A DNA stretch of 64,000 bases from Lysobacter defluvii IMMIB APB-9 = DSM 18482 (lineage in GTDB: Bacteria; Pseudomonadota; Gammaproteobacteria; Xanthomonadales; Xanthomonadaceae). This document shows positions 40,631 to 52,621 of this stretch, piece after piece (the stretch's first letter is position 1; each line of letters begins with the position of its first letter). Location of the stretch: assembly GCF_000423325.1 (NCBI RefSeq), contig NZ_AUHT01000011.1, forward strand, positions 62,001 through 126,000, given 5' to 3'. The notes beneath the pieces were generated by a model, which saw only the letters and a program-made list of their open reading frames with translations, had not been told where the DNA came from and made no database searches. Both the position numbers and the translations under genes were made by a program.

Positions 40631-41304
40631 CCCCGCGCATGCGGCTGCAGCCGGAGACCATGGGCAGCGGGCTGACTTCGCAGCGGGTCCGCGACCGGCT
40701 GGTGGAGCGGCTGCGCGCCAACGGCATCGCCGACGAGCGCGTGCTCGAGGCGGTCCGGCTGGTGCCACGCCACCTGTTCGTCGACGAGGCGCTGGCAACG
40801 CGCGCCTACGAGGACACCGCGCTGCCGATCGGCCACGGCCAGACCATCTCCCAACCGTGGGTGGTGGCCAAGATGACCGAGGTCCTGCTTGCCGCGGGGC
40901 CCGGAAAGGTGCTCGAAGTCGGTACGGGGTCGGGGTACCAGGCCGCGATCCTGGCCGCGCTCGGGCTGGAGGTGCACACCGTCGAACGGATCGGAGACCT
41001 GCTGCGCAGCGCCCGCAAGCGGTTCCGCCAGCTCGGACTGGAGGTGCGCAGCAAGCACGACGACGGGCGCCTGGGCTGGCCGGAGAACGGCCCATTCGAT
41101 GCCATCCTGGTTACCGCCGCGGCCCCGGCGCTGGTGGAGGGACTGGCGGACCAGCTCGCGCCCGGCGGCATCATGGTGGCGCCAGTGGGGCCATCGAACG
41201 CGCAGTCGCTGGTGGTGCTCGAGCGCGAGGCAACCGGGCAGCTGAAGCGGCGCGAGCTGGGGCAGGTGGTCTTCGTGCCGCTGCTCGCCGGGCTGGTGGA
41301 CTGA
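40627..41304 (+). CDS. pcm: Protein-L-isoaspartate O-methyltransferase
   Basis: 225 residues. [36 protein letters not shown] and [20 protein letters not shown]. Repairs isoaspartate in aged proteins. This is the ordinary PCMT of the surE-pcm-nlpD cluster; a second, fused copy is at 2800-4791. ATGA overlap with surE. Confidence 0.97.
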   Translation: MTPRMRLQPETMGSGLTSQRVRDRLVERLRANGIADERVLEAVRLVPRHLFVDEALATRAYEDTALPIGHGQTISQPWVVAKMTEVLLAAGPGKVLEVGTGSGYQAAILAALGLEVHTVERIGDLLRSARKRFRQLGLEVRSKHDDGRLGWPENGPFDAILVTAAAPALVEGLADQLAPGGIMVAPVGPSNAQSLVVLEREATGQLKRRELGQVVFVPLLAGLVD

Positions 41305-41324
41305 GTCACCACAGGACGATCCCG

Positions 41325-41909
41325 ATGAGGCTATTCGGCCCGATCTATGACCGCTGCCGGGCGTGGGCAGGGCACCGGCTGGCGGCACGCTACCTGTTCT
41401 GGATGAGCGTCGCCGAATCGGTGTTCTTCCCCATTCCCGTGGACGTGATGCTGGCGCCGATGGCGCTCGCCACGCCGTCGCGCTGGGTGCGCCTCGGGGT
41501 GCTGTGCACGGTGGGTTCGGTGCTTGGCGGCGTCGTCGGCTACGCCCTGGGCGCACTGGCGCTGGACGCGGTCTGGCCGCTGATGCTGCGGCTCGGCTGG
41601 GACGCGACCTTCGTGGAAATCCAGGAGCTGTTCGTCCGGTACGGTTTCTGGATCGTGTTCGTCGCCGCGTTCACGCCGATCCCGTACAAGGTGTTCACCA
41701 TCGCGTCGGGCGCGACCGGCATCGGCTTGCTACCTTTCCTGGTCGGCTCGCTGGTCGGACGCGGTACGAGGTTCCTGCTGGTCGCGGGTCTGGTTGCGTG
41801 GGGAGGTCCCCGCGTCGAGCCCGTCCTGCGCCGCTACATCGAGGCCCTCGGCTGGATCGTGGCCGTCCTGGTGCTGCTCGTCTTGGCCTGGATGGAGTTC
41901 CTGCGATGA
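41325..41909 (+). CDS. YqaA family membrane protein (SNARE-associated/DedA-like)
   Basis: 194 residues. FWMSVAESVFFPIPVDVMLAPMAL with its Pro-Ile-Pro, VGYALGALALDAVWPL, and FVAAFTPIPYKVFTIASGATGIGLLPFLVGSLVGRGTRF are the YqaA signature regions. Integral inner-membrane protein related to DedA, probably a lipid or small-molecule flippase. Conserved neighbour between pcm and nlpD in this family. Confidence 0.85.
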   Translation: MRLFGPIYDRCRAWAGHRLAARYLFWMSVAESVFFPIPVDVMLAPMALATPSRWVRLGVLCTVGSVLGGVVGYALGALALDAVWPLMLRLGWDATFVEIQELFVRYGFWIVFVAAFTPIPYKVFTIASGATGIGLLPFLVGSLVGRGTRFLLVAGLVAWGGPRVEPVLRRYIEALGWIVAVLVLLVLAWMEFLR

Positions 41910-41946
41910 GCCGCGCCGCCGTGCACCAAGGAGACTGCCTTTCCGC

Positions 41947-42732
41947 ATGAGTAACGTACGCGCACCCGCCACTCCGTTCCCGGTCCAGGCCGCCCTCGTG
42001 GCGTTGCTGGCCCTGCTGCTGACGGCGTGTGCCAGCAGCACGGTTACCCGCACCTCCGCTGCCGGCGGTTCCACGCCGAAGTACGGGGCGACCACGGTCG
42101 TCAAGCGCGGCGACAACCTCTACCGCATCGCCACCAACAACGGCATCAGCACCCTGGACCTGGCGGCCTGGAACAACATCCCGCCGCCATACACGATCTA
42201 CCCGGGCCAGCGCCTGAAGCTCTACCCCGACTCCAATGCGGGGCGGATGCCGCCGCGCAGCACCGCGGGCACCCGCCCTTCCTCCACGCCGCCGGCTGCC
42301 AGGCCGCAGCCCCCGGCGAGCAGGCCGGCGCCGACGCCGACGGGGAAGGCCGTCGCCAATTCCATCAAGTGGAGCTGGCCGGTGGACGGCAACCTGCTCA
42401 GCTCCTACCGGGACGGCGACCCGACCCGCCAGGGCATCGACATCGCCGCCACCGGCGGCGCGCCGGTGCGCGCGACCGCCGACGGCACCGTCGTGTACTC
42501 CGGTTCCGGGCTGGTGGGCTACGGCGAGCTGATCATCATCAAGCACAGCGACCAGTGGCTGTCCGCGTACGGCCACAACCGCAACCGGATGGTCAACGAG
42601 GGCGAGCTGGTCAAGGGCGGGCAGCAGATCGCCGAGGTCGGCCGCAGTGGCGCCTCGCGGGACATGCTGCACTTCGAGATCCGCTACAACGGCAAGCCGG
42701 TCGATCCGTTGCTGTACCTGCCGAAGCGGTAG
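41947..42732 (+). CDS. nlpD: Murein hydrolase activator NlpD
   Basis: 261 residues. Lipoprotein signal with LLTAC (Cys28), LysM domain (VVKRGDNLYRIATNNGIS ... YTIYPGQRLKLY), proline-rich linker, and a LytM domain (GIDIAATGGAPVRATADGTVVY ... LHFEIRYNGKPVDPLLYLP). The first LytM metal residue is replaced (RQGID in place of H-x-G-x-D), as in E. coli NlpD, so it activates amidase AmiC and does not cleave. ATG 41947 follows AAGGAG. Confidence 0.93.
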   Translation: MSNVRAPATPFPVQAALVALLALLLTACASSTVTRTSAAGGSTPKYGATTVVKRGDNLYRIATNNGISTLDLAAWNNIPPPYTIYPGQRLKLYPDSNAGRMPPRSTAGTRPSSTPPAARPQPPASRPAPTPTGKAVANSIKWSWPVDGNLLSSYRDGDPTRQGIDIAATGGAPVRATADGTVVYSGSGLVGYGELIIIKHSDQWLSAYGHNRNRMVNEGELVKGGQQIAEVGRSGASRDMLHFEIRYNGKPVDPLLYLPKR

Positions 42733-42763
42733 TCCGTGGACGGGCGCCGCGCCGCGGGCGCGG

Positions 42764-43138
42764 TCAGCCCGGCAGGATGAACGCCGCCACCACCTTGCGC
42801 TCCTCGCTCGCCATTACCGTGTAGGTGCGCGCGGCGGCGGCATTGGTCATCGCCTCCAGGCCGATGCCGCGCTGCAGGCAGGCGGCCATCACCGCCGGGG
42901 GCGGGAATGCCTGGTGCCCACCGGTGCCCAGCAGCACCACCTCGGGCCCGAGTTCCAGCGCCGGCTCGAGGTCCTCGGGCCGCATCGCCAGCACGTCGCG
43001 CACCGGCCAGCCTTCCACCAGCCGGTTCGGCGAGACCAGGAAGCTGGCGTGCAGCCGCCGGTCGTTGACCAGGGCCTGCCGGGCGTCGGCGCCGCGCAGG
43101 AAGTAGTCGTAGTCGGGGTTTTCCAGGATCAGGTCCAT
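42764..43138 (-). CDS. Mth938-like domain protein (DUF498/NDUFAF3 family)
   Basis: 124 residues: VEGWPVRDVLAMRPEDL, PEVVLLGTGGHQAFPP and GIGLEAMTNAAAARTYTVMASEERKVVAAFILPG match the Mth938 family. The human member NDUFAF3 helps assemble respiratory complex I; the bacterial role is unknown. Upstream neighbour is the YhbY gene on the same strand. Confidence 0.85.
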   Translation of the reverse strand: MDLILENPDYDYFLRGADARQALVNDRRLHASFLVSPNRLVEGWPVRDVLAMRPEDLEPALELGPEVVLLGTGGHQAFPPPAVMAACLQRGIGLEAMTNAAAARTYTVMASEERKVVAAFILPG

Positions 43139-43147
43139 CGCCGCATG

Positions 43148-43450
43148 CTAGCGCGGGAGGACGATTTCCCGGTGATCGCGGCTGGGCCGGTAGAACACCG
43201 CGGTGTGGCCGATCCGCTGCACCAGCGCCGCCCCGGTGGCGTCGGCGAGGCGGGCGATCATGGCGTCGCGTTCCTCGCGCTCGGCCGCGGCGACCTTCAC
43301 CTTCACCAGCTCGTGGTGCTCCAGCGCCAGGTCCAGCTCCGCCACCAGGTTGTCGGTGACCCCCTTGCCGCCGACCTGGAGCATCGCGCGCAGGCCGTGG
43401 GCCATGCCGCGCAGGAATCGGGTCTGGGCCGGGGTGAGGACGGTCGACAT
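43148..43450 (-). CDS. yhbY: CRS1/YhbY family ribosome assembly RNA-binding protein
   Basis: 100 residues. [50 protein letters not shown] is the CRM fold with the GxxG loop. Associates with the 50S subunit precursor in E. coli. ATG 43450 preferred over a TTG upstream. Divergent from rlmE, the usual arrangement in gammaproteobacteria. Confidence 0.92.
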   Translation of the reverse strand: MSTVLTPAQTRFLRGMAHGLRAMLQVGGKGVTDNLVAELDLALEHHELVKVKVAAAEREERDAMIARLADATGAALVQRIGHTAVFYRPSRDHREIVLPR

Positions 43451-43520
43451 GGCAGCTGGCAGCAAGGTTCGTGGAGGGCGCGCAGGGTATCATGCAGGGC
43501 CGCCCATCCCGCGCCCGCCC

Positions 43521-44174
43521 ATGCCCGCCCGCAGCAAGAGCAGCCAGCGCTGGCTCAAGGAGCACCATTCCGACCCGTTCGTGAAGAGGGCACGCGCGGA
43601 AGGCATGCGCTCGCGCGCGGTGTACAAGCTGGAGGAGCTGGTCGCGCGCGACCGCCTGCTCCGCCCCGGCATGACCGTGGTCGACCTGGGCGCCGCCCCG
43701 GGCGGGTGGTCGCAGTGGGTCCGGCGCGAGCTCGGCGACACCGGGCGGGTGCTGGCGCTGGACATCCTGGAGATGCCGCCGCTGGCCGGGGTCGAGTTCC
43801 TTCATGGGGACTTCAGGGAGGATGGGGTCCTCTCACGGCTTGAATCCATGCTGGACGGGCAGCCGGTCGACCTTGTTCTCTCCGACATGGCCCCCAATAA
43901 GAGTGGAGTGGATGCGGTCGACATGCCGCGCGCCATGTACCTTGCCGAGCTGGCGATGGATTTTGCCGACCGGCACCTGCGCCCCGGCGGGACGTTCCTG
44001 ATCAAGCTGTTCCAGGGCGTGGGTTTCGATGACTACGTGCGCGATCTTCGCCGGAGGTATGAGAAGGTGTCGATCCGCAAGCCGGAGGCCTCGCGCAAGC
44101 GGTCCCCGGAGGTGTACGCGCTGGCACGCGGCCGGCGCGCCGACGAGATGAATGCCCACGGGCGAGAGGTGTAG
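43521..44174 (+). CDS. rlmE: 23S rRNA 2'-O-ribose U2552 methyltransferase RlmE (FtsJ)
   Basis: 217 residues. [26 protein letters not shown] (SAM motif), [22 protein letters not shown] and [18 protein letters not shown] give the K-D-K-E tetrad of RlmE. Last steps of 50S assembly; typically heat-shock induced with ftsH, which starts 6 bases after its stop. Confidence 0.97.
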   Translation: MPARSKSSQRWLKEHHSDPFVKRARAEGMRSRAVYKLEELVARDRLLRPGMTVVDLGAAPGGWSQWVRRELGDTGRVLALDILEMPPLAGVEFLHGDFREDGVLSRLESMLDGQPVDLVLSDMAPNKSGVDAVDMPRAMYLAELAMDFADRHLRPGGTFLIKLFQGVGFDDYVRDLRRRYEKVSIRKPEASRKRSPEVYALARGRRADEMNAHGREV

Positions 44175-44180
44175 CGGTAC

Positions 44181-46106
<1,926 letters not shown>

Positions 46107-46132
46107 CGCGGTGCTTGCCGCGGAATGACGGG

Positions 46133-46163
46133 AAGGCCAGAGTTCGCTCTGGCCTTCTTCTTT
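46133..46163 (+). terminator. Intrinsic terminator after ftsH
   Basis: Perfect 10-base arms AAGGCCAGAG / CTCTGGCCTT around a TTCG tetraloop (46133-46156) followed by a T-rich tail (CTTCTTTT). It lies 27 bases after the ftsH stop and only 14 bases before folP, so folP expression is likely reduced or partly separate. Confidence 0.85.
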
Positions 46164-46176
46164 TCCGGACCCCTGG

Positions 46177-47076
46177 ATGTTCGATACCGCGCCCACCCTG
46201 GACTGCAACGGCCGCCCCCTGGTGCTCGACCGCCCGCGGGTGATGGGCATCGTCAACGTCACGCCGGATTCGTTTTCCGACGGCGGCGCCCACGACGAGG
46301 CCGACGCGGCCTTCGCCCACGCGATGACGCTGCTGGAGCAGGGTGCCGACATCCTCGACGTCGGTGGCGAGTCGACGCGGCCCGGGGCGGCGGAGGTCGA
46401 CGCCGCCGAGGAACTGCGCCGGGTCCTGCCGCTGGTTGAGCGGCTCGCACGAGAGACGTCGGTGCCGATCAGCATCGACACCTCCAAGCCGGAGGTGATG
46501 CGGGCCACGGTCGACGCCGGCGCCGGGATGATCAACGACGTGTACGCGCTGCGCCGCGAAGGTGCCCTGGAGGCCGCCGCGGCGGCAGGGGTCCCGGTGG
46601 TGCTGATGCACATGCTCGGCGAACCGCGCTCGATGCAGGACGCCCCGCGCTACGACGACGTGGTGGCGGAGGTCCAGCGCTTCCTCGCCGAGCGCATCTT
46701 CGCCGCCGAGATGGCCGGCATTCCGAAGCGCAACCTCGTCGCCGACCCGGGCTTCGGCTTCGGAAAGGACACCGGGCACAACCTCGAGCTGCTGGCACGC
46801 ATGGAACGGCTTGCCGAACTTGGCGTTCCGCTGCTGGCCGGGCTGTCGCGCAAGCGCAGCATCGGCGAGCTGACCGGGCGCGACGCGCCGCTGGACCGGG
46901 TCCACGGGTCGGTCGCCGCGCACCTGCTTGCGGTCCAGCGCGGCGCCCGGATCGTCCGCGTGCACGACGTCGGCGCCACCGTCGACGCCCTGAAGGTGTG
47001 GCAGGCGGTGGCCGCCGTGCCGCCGCCGCGCGCGGGCGGAAGCGCCCCGCGGATCCGCTGGCCGGACGAGGACTGA
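46177..47076 (+). CDS. folP: Dihydropteroate synthase
   Basis: 299 residues. GIVNVTPDSFSDGG and DVGGESTRPGAAEV are the DHPS pterin-site signatures; SIDTSKPEVM, INDVYALR and VADPGFGFGKD complete it. Joins pABA to the pterin precursor in folate synthesis; the sulfonamide target. Confidence 0.97.
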   Translation: MFDTAPTLDCNGRPLVLDRPRVMGIVNVTPDSFSDGGAHDEADAAFAHAMTLLEQGADILDVGGESTRPGAAEVDAAEELRRVLPLVERLARETSVPISIDTSKPEVMRATVDAGAGMINDVYALRREGALEAAAAAGVPVVLMHMLGEPRSMQDAPRYDDVVAEVQRFLAERIFAAEMAGIPKRNLVADPGFGFGKDTGHNLELLARMERLAELGVPLLAGLSRKRSIGELTGRDAPLDRVHGSVAAHLLAVQRGARIVRVHDVGATVDALKVWQAVAAVPPPRAGGSAPRIRWPDED

Positions 47077-47176
47077 GCCCGGCCCCCGGGCTGAAAGCGG
47101 TCGCCGGTCTGCGTTAGGCTGCCCCGCTTGTGCCGTCCCGCGGGGCGGTCCACGCAAAGCAAAGATGGGGGACCGC

Positions 47177-48712
47177 ATGAATGAAGGCTCTTCGATGATC
47201 GCCGCCAATATGCCGCTGATCGTCATGTTCCTGGTGTACCTGGCCGGCATGGTCCTGATCGGCTTCGTCGCCTGGCGCCGGACCACCAACTTCGACGACT
47301 ACATCCTGGGTGGCCGCAAACTCGGGCCGACCGTGACCGCGCTGTCCGCCGGCGCCTCCGACATGAGCGGCTGGCTGCTGATGGGCCTGCCCGGGGCGAT
47401 GTACCTGGGCGGCGTGTCCGAAGCCTGGATCGGCATCGGCCTGATCATCGGCGCCTGGGTGAACTGGCGCGTGGTCGCCGGCCCGCTGCGGGTTTACACC
47501 GAGCACACCGGCAATGCGCTGACGCTGCCGGATTACTTCACCAACCGCTTCGAGGACGGCTCGCGGGTGCTGCGGATCTTCTCGGCGCTGGTGATCCTGG
47601 TGTTCTTCGCCGTGTACTGCGCCTCGGGCATGGTGGCCGGCGCCCGGCTGTTCGAGAGCGTGTTCGGGATGACCTACGGCAGCGCGCTGTTCTGGGGTGC
47701 CTCGGTGACGGTGCTGTACACCTTCGTCGGCGGCTTCCTGGCGGTCAGCTGGACCGACGTGGCCCAGGGCAGCCTGATGCTGTTCGCGCTGCTGCTGGCC
47801 CCGGTGCTGACGATCATGCACACCGGCGGCTGGGAGCTGACGGTGGAGACGATCCGCTCCGTCGATCCGTCGCTGCTGGAGTGGACCCGCACGGCCGCGG
47901 GGCCGATGAGCGGGATCGCCATGGCCTCGCTGATCGCCTGGGGCCTGGGCTACTTCGGCCAGCCGCACATCCTGGCCCGGTTCATGGCCGCCGACTCGGT
48001 GCGCACCATCCCGGCCGCACGCCGCATCGGCATGGGCTGGATGATCCTGTGCCTGGTCGGCTCGCTGTCGATCGGTCTCTTCGGCATCGCCTACTTCGCC
48101 GCCCACCCGGAGGTGGCGGGACCGGTGGAGGCCAACTCCGAGCGGGTGTTCATCACCCTGGTGGAGGTGCTGTTCAACCCATGGGTGGCCGGCATCCTCC
48201 TGTCGGCGATCCTGGCGGCGGTGATGAGTACCCTGTCCAGCCAGCTGCTGGTGTGCTCCAGCGTGCTGTCGGAGGACTTCTACCGCGGCTTCATCCGCAA
48301 ACAGGCGGGCCAGCGCGAGCTGGTCTGGGTCGGGCGGCTGGCGGTGCTGCTGGTCGCGCTGGTCGCCATCGGCATCGGCTGGGACCCGGACAGCAAGGTG
48401 CTGGGCCTGGTGGCCTACGCCTGGGCCGGCTTTGGCGCCGCCTTCGGCCCGGTCGTGCTGCTGTCGCTGTTCTGGAAGCGGATGACCCGCAACGGTGCGC
48501 TGGCGGGCATGCTGCTGGGTGCCGGCACGGTGCTGCTGTGGAAGGAGGTGGTGGTCAACCGGATGGGCTCGGAGGTCTACGAGATCATCCCGGGCTTCAT
48601 CGTCGCCACCGTCGCCATCGTCGTGGTGAGCCTGCTGGGCCGCGGGCCGTCGCGCGAGATGCAGGCCCGGCACGAGCAGGTGCACGCCGCCCTGGGCGAG
48701 CACGGCTACTGA
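47177..48712 (+). CDS. putP: Sodium/proline symporter (SSS family)
   Basis: 511 residues from ATG 47177 (ATG 47165 is also in frame, with GGGGGA between the two). Thirteen predicted membrane helices of the sodium:solute symporter family. [50 protein letters not shown] and [20 protein letters not shown] are PutP signatures. Imports proline with sodium. Confidence 0.92.
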   Translation: MNEGSSMIAANMPLIVMFLVYLAGMVLIGFVAWRRTTNFDDYILGGRKLGPTVTALSAGASDMSGWLLMGLPGAMYLGGVSEAWIGIGLIIGAWVNWRVVAGPLRVYTEHTGNALTLPDYFTNRFEDGSRVLRIFSALVILVFFAVYCASGMVAGARLFESVFGMTYGSALFWGASVTVLYTFVGGFLAVSWTDVAQGSLMLFALLLAPVLTIMHTGGWELTVETIRSVDPSLLEWTRTAAGPMSGIAMASLIAWGLGYFGQPHILARFMAADSVRTIPAARRIGMGWMILCLVGSLSIGLFGIAYFAAHPEVAGPVEANSERVFITLVEVLFNPWVAGILLSAILAAVMSTLSSQLLVCSSVLSEDFYRGFIRKQAGQRELVWVGRLAVLLVALVAIGIGWDPDSKVLGLVAYAWAGFGAAFGPVVLLSLFWKRMTRNGALAGMLLGAGTVLLWKEVVVNRMGSEVYEIIPGFIVATVAIVVVSLLGRGPSREMQARHEQVHAALGEHGY

Positions 48713-48720
48713 CCGGGGCA

Positions 48721-49692
48721 ATGGGCGACCGGCGTCCATCGGCAGCGCGGCCGCCGGCCATCGCCCTGATGGGCCCGACGGCCTCGGGCAAGACCGCGCT
48801 CGCCCTGGAATGGGGCGAGCGCCTGGGCGGGGAGATCATCAGCGTCGACTCGGCGCTGGTGTACCGCGGACTCGACATCGGCTCGGCGAAGCCGGACGCC
48901 GCCGAGCGGGCGCGGGTCCCGCATCACCTGGTCGACATCCGCGACCCGTGGGAGACGTACTCCGCGGCCGAGTTCGCCGCCGACGCCCGATCGGCGATGG
49001 AACAGGCCGCCGCCCGGGGCCGCGTGCCGATCCTCGCCGGCGGCACCGGGCTGTACTTCCAGGCCCTGCTGCACGGCCTGTCGGAGATGCCCGCGGCCGA
49101 CCCCGGCGTACGGGCCGAAATCGCCGACGAGGCCGAACGGCGCGGCGGGTGGGCGGCCATGCACGCCGAGCTGGGCCGCATCGACCCCGCCTCGGCCGCG
49201 CGCATCCAGCCGGGTGATCCGCAGCGGATCCAGCGGGCGCTGGAGGTCTGGCGCCTGTCGGGCCGGACCATGAGCGAGTGGCGGAGCGGGCCCGCTCCGG
49301 CGCGGCTGCCGTTCCGCGTGCTCCTGCTGGTGCTCGCGCCGCAGGACCGGACCGTGCTGCACGACCGCATCGCCCGCCGGTTCGACCAGATGCTCGAGGC
49401 CGGCTTCCTCGACGAGGTCCGCCGCCTCCGGTCCTTGCCGCAGCTGTCCGGGCACCCGGCCCCGCTGGACCTGCCGGCCCTGCGGGCGGTCGGCTACCGG
49501 CAGGCCTGGGAGCACCTGGACGGCCGCTACGACGCCGCCGGCTTCCGCGACCGGGCGATCGCGGCGACCCGGCAGCTGGCCAAGCGGCAGCTGACCTGGC
49601 TGCGTTCGCGGCTGGACGCCCGCTGGTTCGACCCGGAAAGCGACCGCACCGGGCTGGAGGAGGCGCTCGCGCTGTTCCTTCCGGCCCGGTAG
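48721..49692 (+). CDS. miaA: tRNA dimethylallyltransferase MiaA
   Basis: 323 residues. P-loop [32 protein letters not shown] and [18 protein letters not shown]. Adds the isoprenoid group to A37 of tRNAs reading U-starting codons, feeding on DMAPP from the MEP pathway encoded upstream. Starts 8 bases after putP; hfq follows as is typical. Confidence 0.97.
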   Translation: MGDRRPSAARPPAIALMGPTASGKTALALEWGERLGGEIISVDSALVYRGLDIGSAKPDAAERARVPHHLVDIRDPWETYSAAEFAADARSAMEQAAARGRVPILAGGTGLYFQALLHGLSEMPAADPGVRAEIADEAERRGGWAAMHAELGRIDPASAARIQPGDPQRIQRALEVWRLSGRTMSEWRSGPAPARLPFRVLLLVLAPQDRTVLHDRIARRFDQMLEAGFLDEVRRLRSLPQLSGHPAPLDLPALRAVGYRQAWEHLDGRYDAAGFRDRAIAATRQLAKRQLTWLRSRLDARWFDPESDRTGLEEALALFLPAR

Positions 49693-49843
49693 GTGCCCGG
49701 GCGCGGCCCCGCGCACGGTCGCGGGTGGTGCGCTTGCGCTACCATCCCACGCGGCCCGGCCACGGGGTGGTGGCCCGGGCCGCCGCCCACGCGCGGCCCA
49801 CAACAACTACAAACCAGCTGTCCTACTTTCTCGGGGAAATTCG

Positions 49844-50128
49844 ATGTCCAAGGGGCAATCCTTGCAGGACCCGTTCCTGAACGCACTGCGCCGCGAGCGC
49901 GTGCCGGTCTCCGTGTACCTGGTCAACGGCATCAAGCTGCAGGGCACGATCGAGTCCTTCGACCAGTTCGTCATCCTGCTGCGCAACACCGTGAGCCAGA
50001 TGGTCTACAAGCACGCCATCTCCACCGTGGTCCCGGCGCGCAACGTGCGCGTGGGCCCCGGCGGCGGCTACGTCCAGTCGGGCGAGAACGGCAACGGCAA
50101 CGGAGCCCCCCGCGACGACGAGGAATGA
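49844..50128 (+). CDS. hfq: RNA chaperone Hfq
   Basis: 94 residues. Sm1 motif ([41 protein letters not shown]) and Sm2 motif ([13 protein letters not shown]) are intact; the C-terminus is short and Gly/Asn-rich. Mediates small RNA-mRNA pairing. Between it and hflX a short C/G palindrome (50152-50174) has no T-run. Confidence 0.98.
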   Translation: MSKGQSLQDPFLNALRRERVPVSVYLVNGIKLQGTIESFDQFVILLRNTVSQMVYKHAISTVVPARNVRVGPGGGYVQSGENGNGNGAPRDDEE

Positions 50129-50206
50129 GCGGAGGCGGGCTTGCGTTCCGGCCCCCGTACACCCATGTGGGGGGAATGAGCCAACGATGCCCGGAGACGA
50201 CCCCGC

Positions 50207-51493
50207 TTGTTTGAGCGTTCCCGCAAGGGCGAGCACGCCCTGCTGATCCAGCCCCACGCCGGCGGTCCGCCGGACCCGGACGTGCTGGAGGAGTTCACCG
50301 AGCTCGCGCGCTCGGCGGGCGCCAGCATCGCGGCCGTCGTGCCCGCGCGCATCGACCGGCCCACCGCCGCGACCCTGATCGGGAGCGGCAAGCTGGAAGA
50401 GGTGATCGCCGCGGCCGATGCCTCCGGCGCCGACCTGGTGCTGGTCAACCACCCGCTCAGCCCGGTGCAGGAGCGCAACCTGGAGAAGCTGCTCCAGCGC
50501 CGCGTGGTCGACCGCACCGGCCTGATCCTGGACATCTTCGCCCAGCGCGCGCACAGCCACGAAGGCAAGCTGCAGGTCGAACTGGCCCAGCTGCGGCACC
50601 TGGCGACCCGCCTGGTGCGGGGCTGGACCCACCTGGAGCGCCAGCGCGGCGGTTCGATCGGGCTGCGCGGCCCGGGCGAGACCCAGCTGGAAACCGACCG
50701 CCGGCTGCTGCAGAAGCGCCTGGAACAGCTGCAGAAGCGCCTGGACAAGGTCGAGGTGCAACGGGCGCAGATGCGCCGCGCGCGGGTACGCAGCGAGCTG
50801 CCCCGGGTGGCGCTGGTCGGCTACACCAACGCCGGCAAGTCGACACTGTTCAATACCCTGACCGGCGCCGGCGCCTACGCCGCGGACCAGCTGTTCGCCA
50901 CCCTGGACCCGACGGTCCGGCGCGTCGACCTGGCGGCGGGGGCGGTGGTGCTGGCGGACACCGTCGGCTTCGTGCGCGACCTGCCGCACGAGCTGGTCGC
51001 GGCCTTCCGCTCCACGCTCAGCGAGGCGCGCGAGGCCGACCTGCTGCTGCACGTGGTCGATGCGTCCGATCCGCACCGCGACGAGCGCATCGCGCAGGTC
51101 GACCAGGTGCTGGCGGACATCGGTGCCGGCGAGCTCCCGCAGCTGCTGGTGTTCAACAAGATCGACCGGCTCGAGGATGCCCGGCCCCGGATCGACCGCC
51201 CGGCCGAAGGCCACCCCCGGGCCTGGATCTCGGCCCGCGACGGCGAAGGCATGGAGCTGCTCGCCACTGCGATCGGCGAGGTGCTCGAGCTGCGCAACGT
51301 GAGCGGGACCATCGCCCTGCCTTCGCGGGCCGGCCGGCTGCGTGCCCGGCTGCATGAACTAGGCGCCGTGCGCGGCGAGCAGGCGTGCGAGGACGGCTGG
51401 CGGATCCAGGTCGAGCTCGCCGAGGCCGAGGCACGGCGGCTGGCGGCGGGCCCGGAAGGGCACGCGCTGGCGCCATTGCTGCCCACCCCATAG
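50207..51493 (+). CDS. hflX: Ribosome-associated GTPase HflX
   Basis: 428 residues. N-terminal region with RRVVDRTGLILDIFAQRAHSHEGKLQVELAQLRHL, GGSIGLRGPGETQLE, and the G domain with GYTNAGKSTLF, LDPTVRR, DTVGFV and NKIDR. Splits stalled 70S ribosomes under heat stress. Start is TTG 50207 with GGAG 12 bases before; nearby ATGs are out of frame. Confidence 0.95.
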   Translation: MFERSRKGEHALLIQPHAGGPPDPDVLEEFTELARSAGASIAAVVPARIDRPTAATLIGSGKLEEVIAAADASGADLVLVNHPLSPVQERNLEKLLQRRVVDRTGLILDIFAQRAHSHEGKLQVELAQLRHLATRLVRGWTHLERQRGGSIGLRGPGETQLETDRRLLQKRLEQLQKRLDKVEVQRAQMRRARVRSELPRVALVGYTNAGKSTLFNTLTGAGAYAADQLFATLDPTVRRVDLAAGAVVLADTVGFVRDLPHELVAAFRSTLSEAREADLLLHVVDASDPHRDERIAQVDQVLADIGAGELPQLLVFNKIDRLEDARPRIDRPAEGHPRAWISARDGEGMELLATAIGEVLELRNVSGTIALPSRAGRLRARLHELGAVRGEQACEDGWRIQVELAEAEARRLAAGPEGHALAPLLPTP

Positions 51494-51523
51494 AATCAGC
51501 GGTCGCATTTTTTCGGAGCAGGC

Positions 51524-52621
51524 ATGGCCTGGAACTCTCCCGGCAACAATTCCAGCGGCAAGGGACCGCGCCAGCGCGGTTCGGGCGGGCTGGACCAGCT
51601 CCTGGATCCGCTCCGCAACCTGTTCGGCGGTGGAGGCACGGGCGGGATCGGCCGCTGGGTGTTGCTGGTGCTGGCGCTGTGGCTGGCCGCCAACAGCTTC
51701 GTCCTGGTCGCCGAGCAGCAGCGGGGCGTGGTCCTGCGCTTCGGCGAGTACGCCCGCCTGCTGCAGCCCGGCCCCCACTTCAAGCTGCCGTGGCCGTTCG
51801 AGCGGGTCATCAAGGTCAATGCCACCTCCATCAAGACCTTCGGCACCACCGTCCCGGTGCTGACCTCCGACGAGAACATCGTCCAGGTCGAGATCAACGT
51901 GCAGTACCGCGTCAGCGACCCGCACATGTACCTGTTCGGCACCCGTGACGCCGACGCGATGCTGGCCCAGGCCGCGCTGAGCACCGTGCGCGAGCAGGTC
52001 GGCCGGTCCCCGCTGGACACCGTGCTGGGTGCCCGCAATGCGCTGGCGGTGTCCGCCCGCGACCAGCTGCAGGCCTCGCTGGACGCCTACCGCACCGGCC
52101 TGGTCGTGACCGAGCTGAACCTGCCCAACGCGCGCCCGCCGGAGGAGGTCAAGCCGGCCTTCGACGACGTCAACAGCGCCCAGCAGGACCAGGACCGCCT
52201 GATCAGCGAGGCGGAGGCCTACGCCGCGCAGGTGGTGCCCGAGGCCCGCGGCCAGGCCGCCCGGGTGCGTGCGACGGCGCAGGGCTACCGCGAGTCGATC
52301 ATCGCCCGCGCCCAGGGTGACGCCGACCGCTTCTCGATGCTCGTCACCGAGTACCAGAACGCGCCGGAGGTCACCCGCAAGCGCCTGTGGCTGGAGACCG
52401 TGCAGGAAGTGCTGGCCGACAACCGCAAGGTGGTGGGCGGCGATTCCAGGCAGTTGATCTACGTTCCGATGGACTCGGCCGGCAACGGCGGCGGTGGATC
52501 CGCCAGCCAGTCGCCGCCGCTGCTCACCCCCGAGCTAGTGGTCCCGGACCAGGCGCAGGACGCCGGCGCGCGGGAGGCCCGCGGCCCCCGCCCGACCGGT
52601 CGTGAGGAGGTGGGCCGATGA
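51524..52621 (+). CDS. hflK: FtsH protease activity modulator HflK
   Basis: 365 residues. Short cytoplasmic Gly/Ser N-terminus, one membrane helix (WVLLVLALWLAANSFVLV), then an SPFH/band-7 domain (EQQRGVVLRFGEYARLLQPGPHFKLPWPFERV). Forms the HflKC cage around FtsH at the periplasmic face. Overlaps hflC by four bases. Confidence 0.96.
   Translation: MAWNSPGNNSSGKGPRQRGSGGLDQLLDPLRNLFGGGGTGGIGRWVLLVLALWLAANSFVLVAEQQRGVVLRFGEYARLLQPGPHFKLPWPFERVIKVNATSIKTFGTTVPVLTSDENIVQVEINVQYRVSDPHMYLFGTRDADAMLAQAALSTVREQVGRSPLDTVLGARNALAVSARDQLQASLDAYRTGLVVTELNLPNARPPEEVKPAFDDVNSAQQDQDRLISEAEAYAAQVVPEARGQAARVRATAQGYRESIIARAQGDADRFSMLVTEYQNAPEVTRKRLWLETVQEVLADNRKVVGGDSRQLIYVPMDSAGNGGGGSASQSPPLLTPELVVPDQAQDAGAREARGPRPTGREEVGR

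Noticed and set aside
50152-50174. A C5/G6 palindrome after hfq as a terminator.
   Set aside because: No T-run follows, and hflX begins 33 bases later; co-transcription is the usual state.
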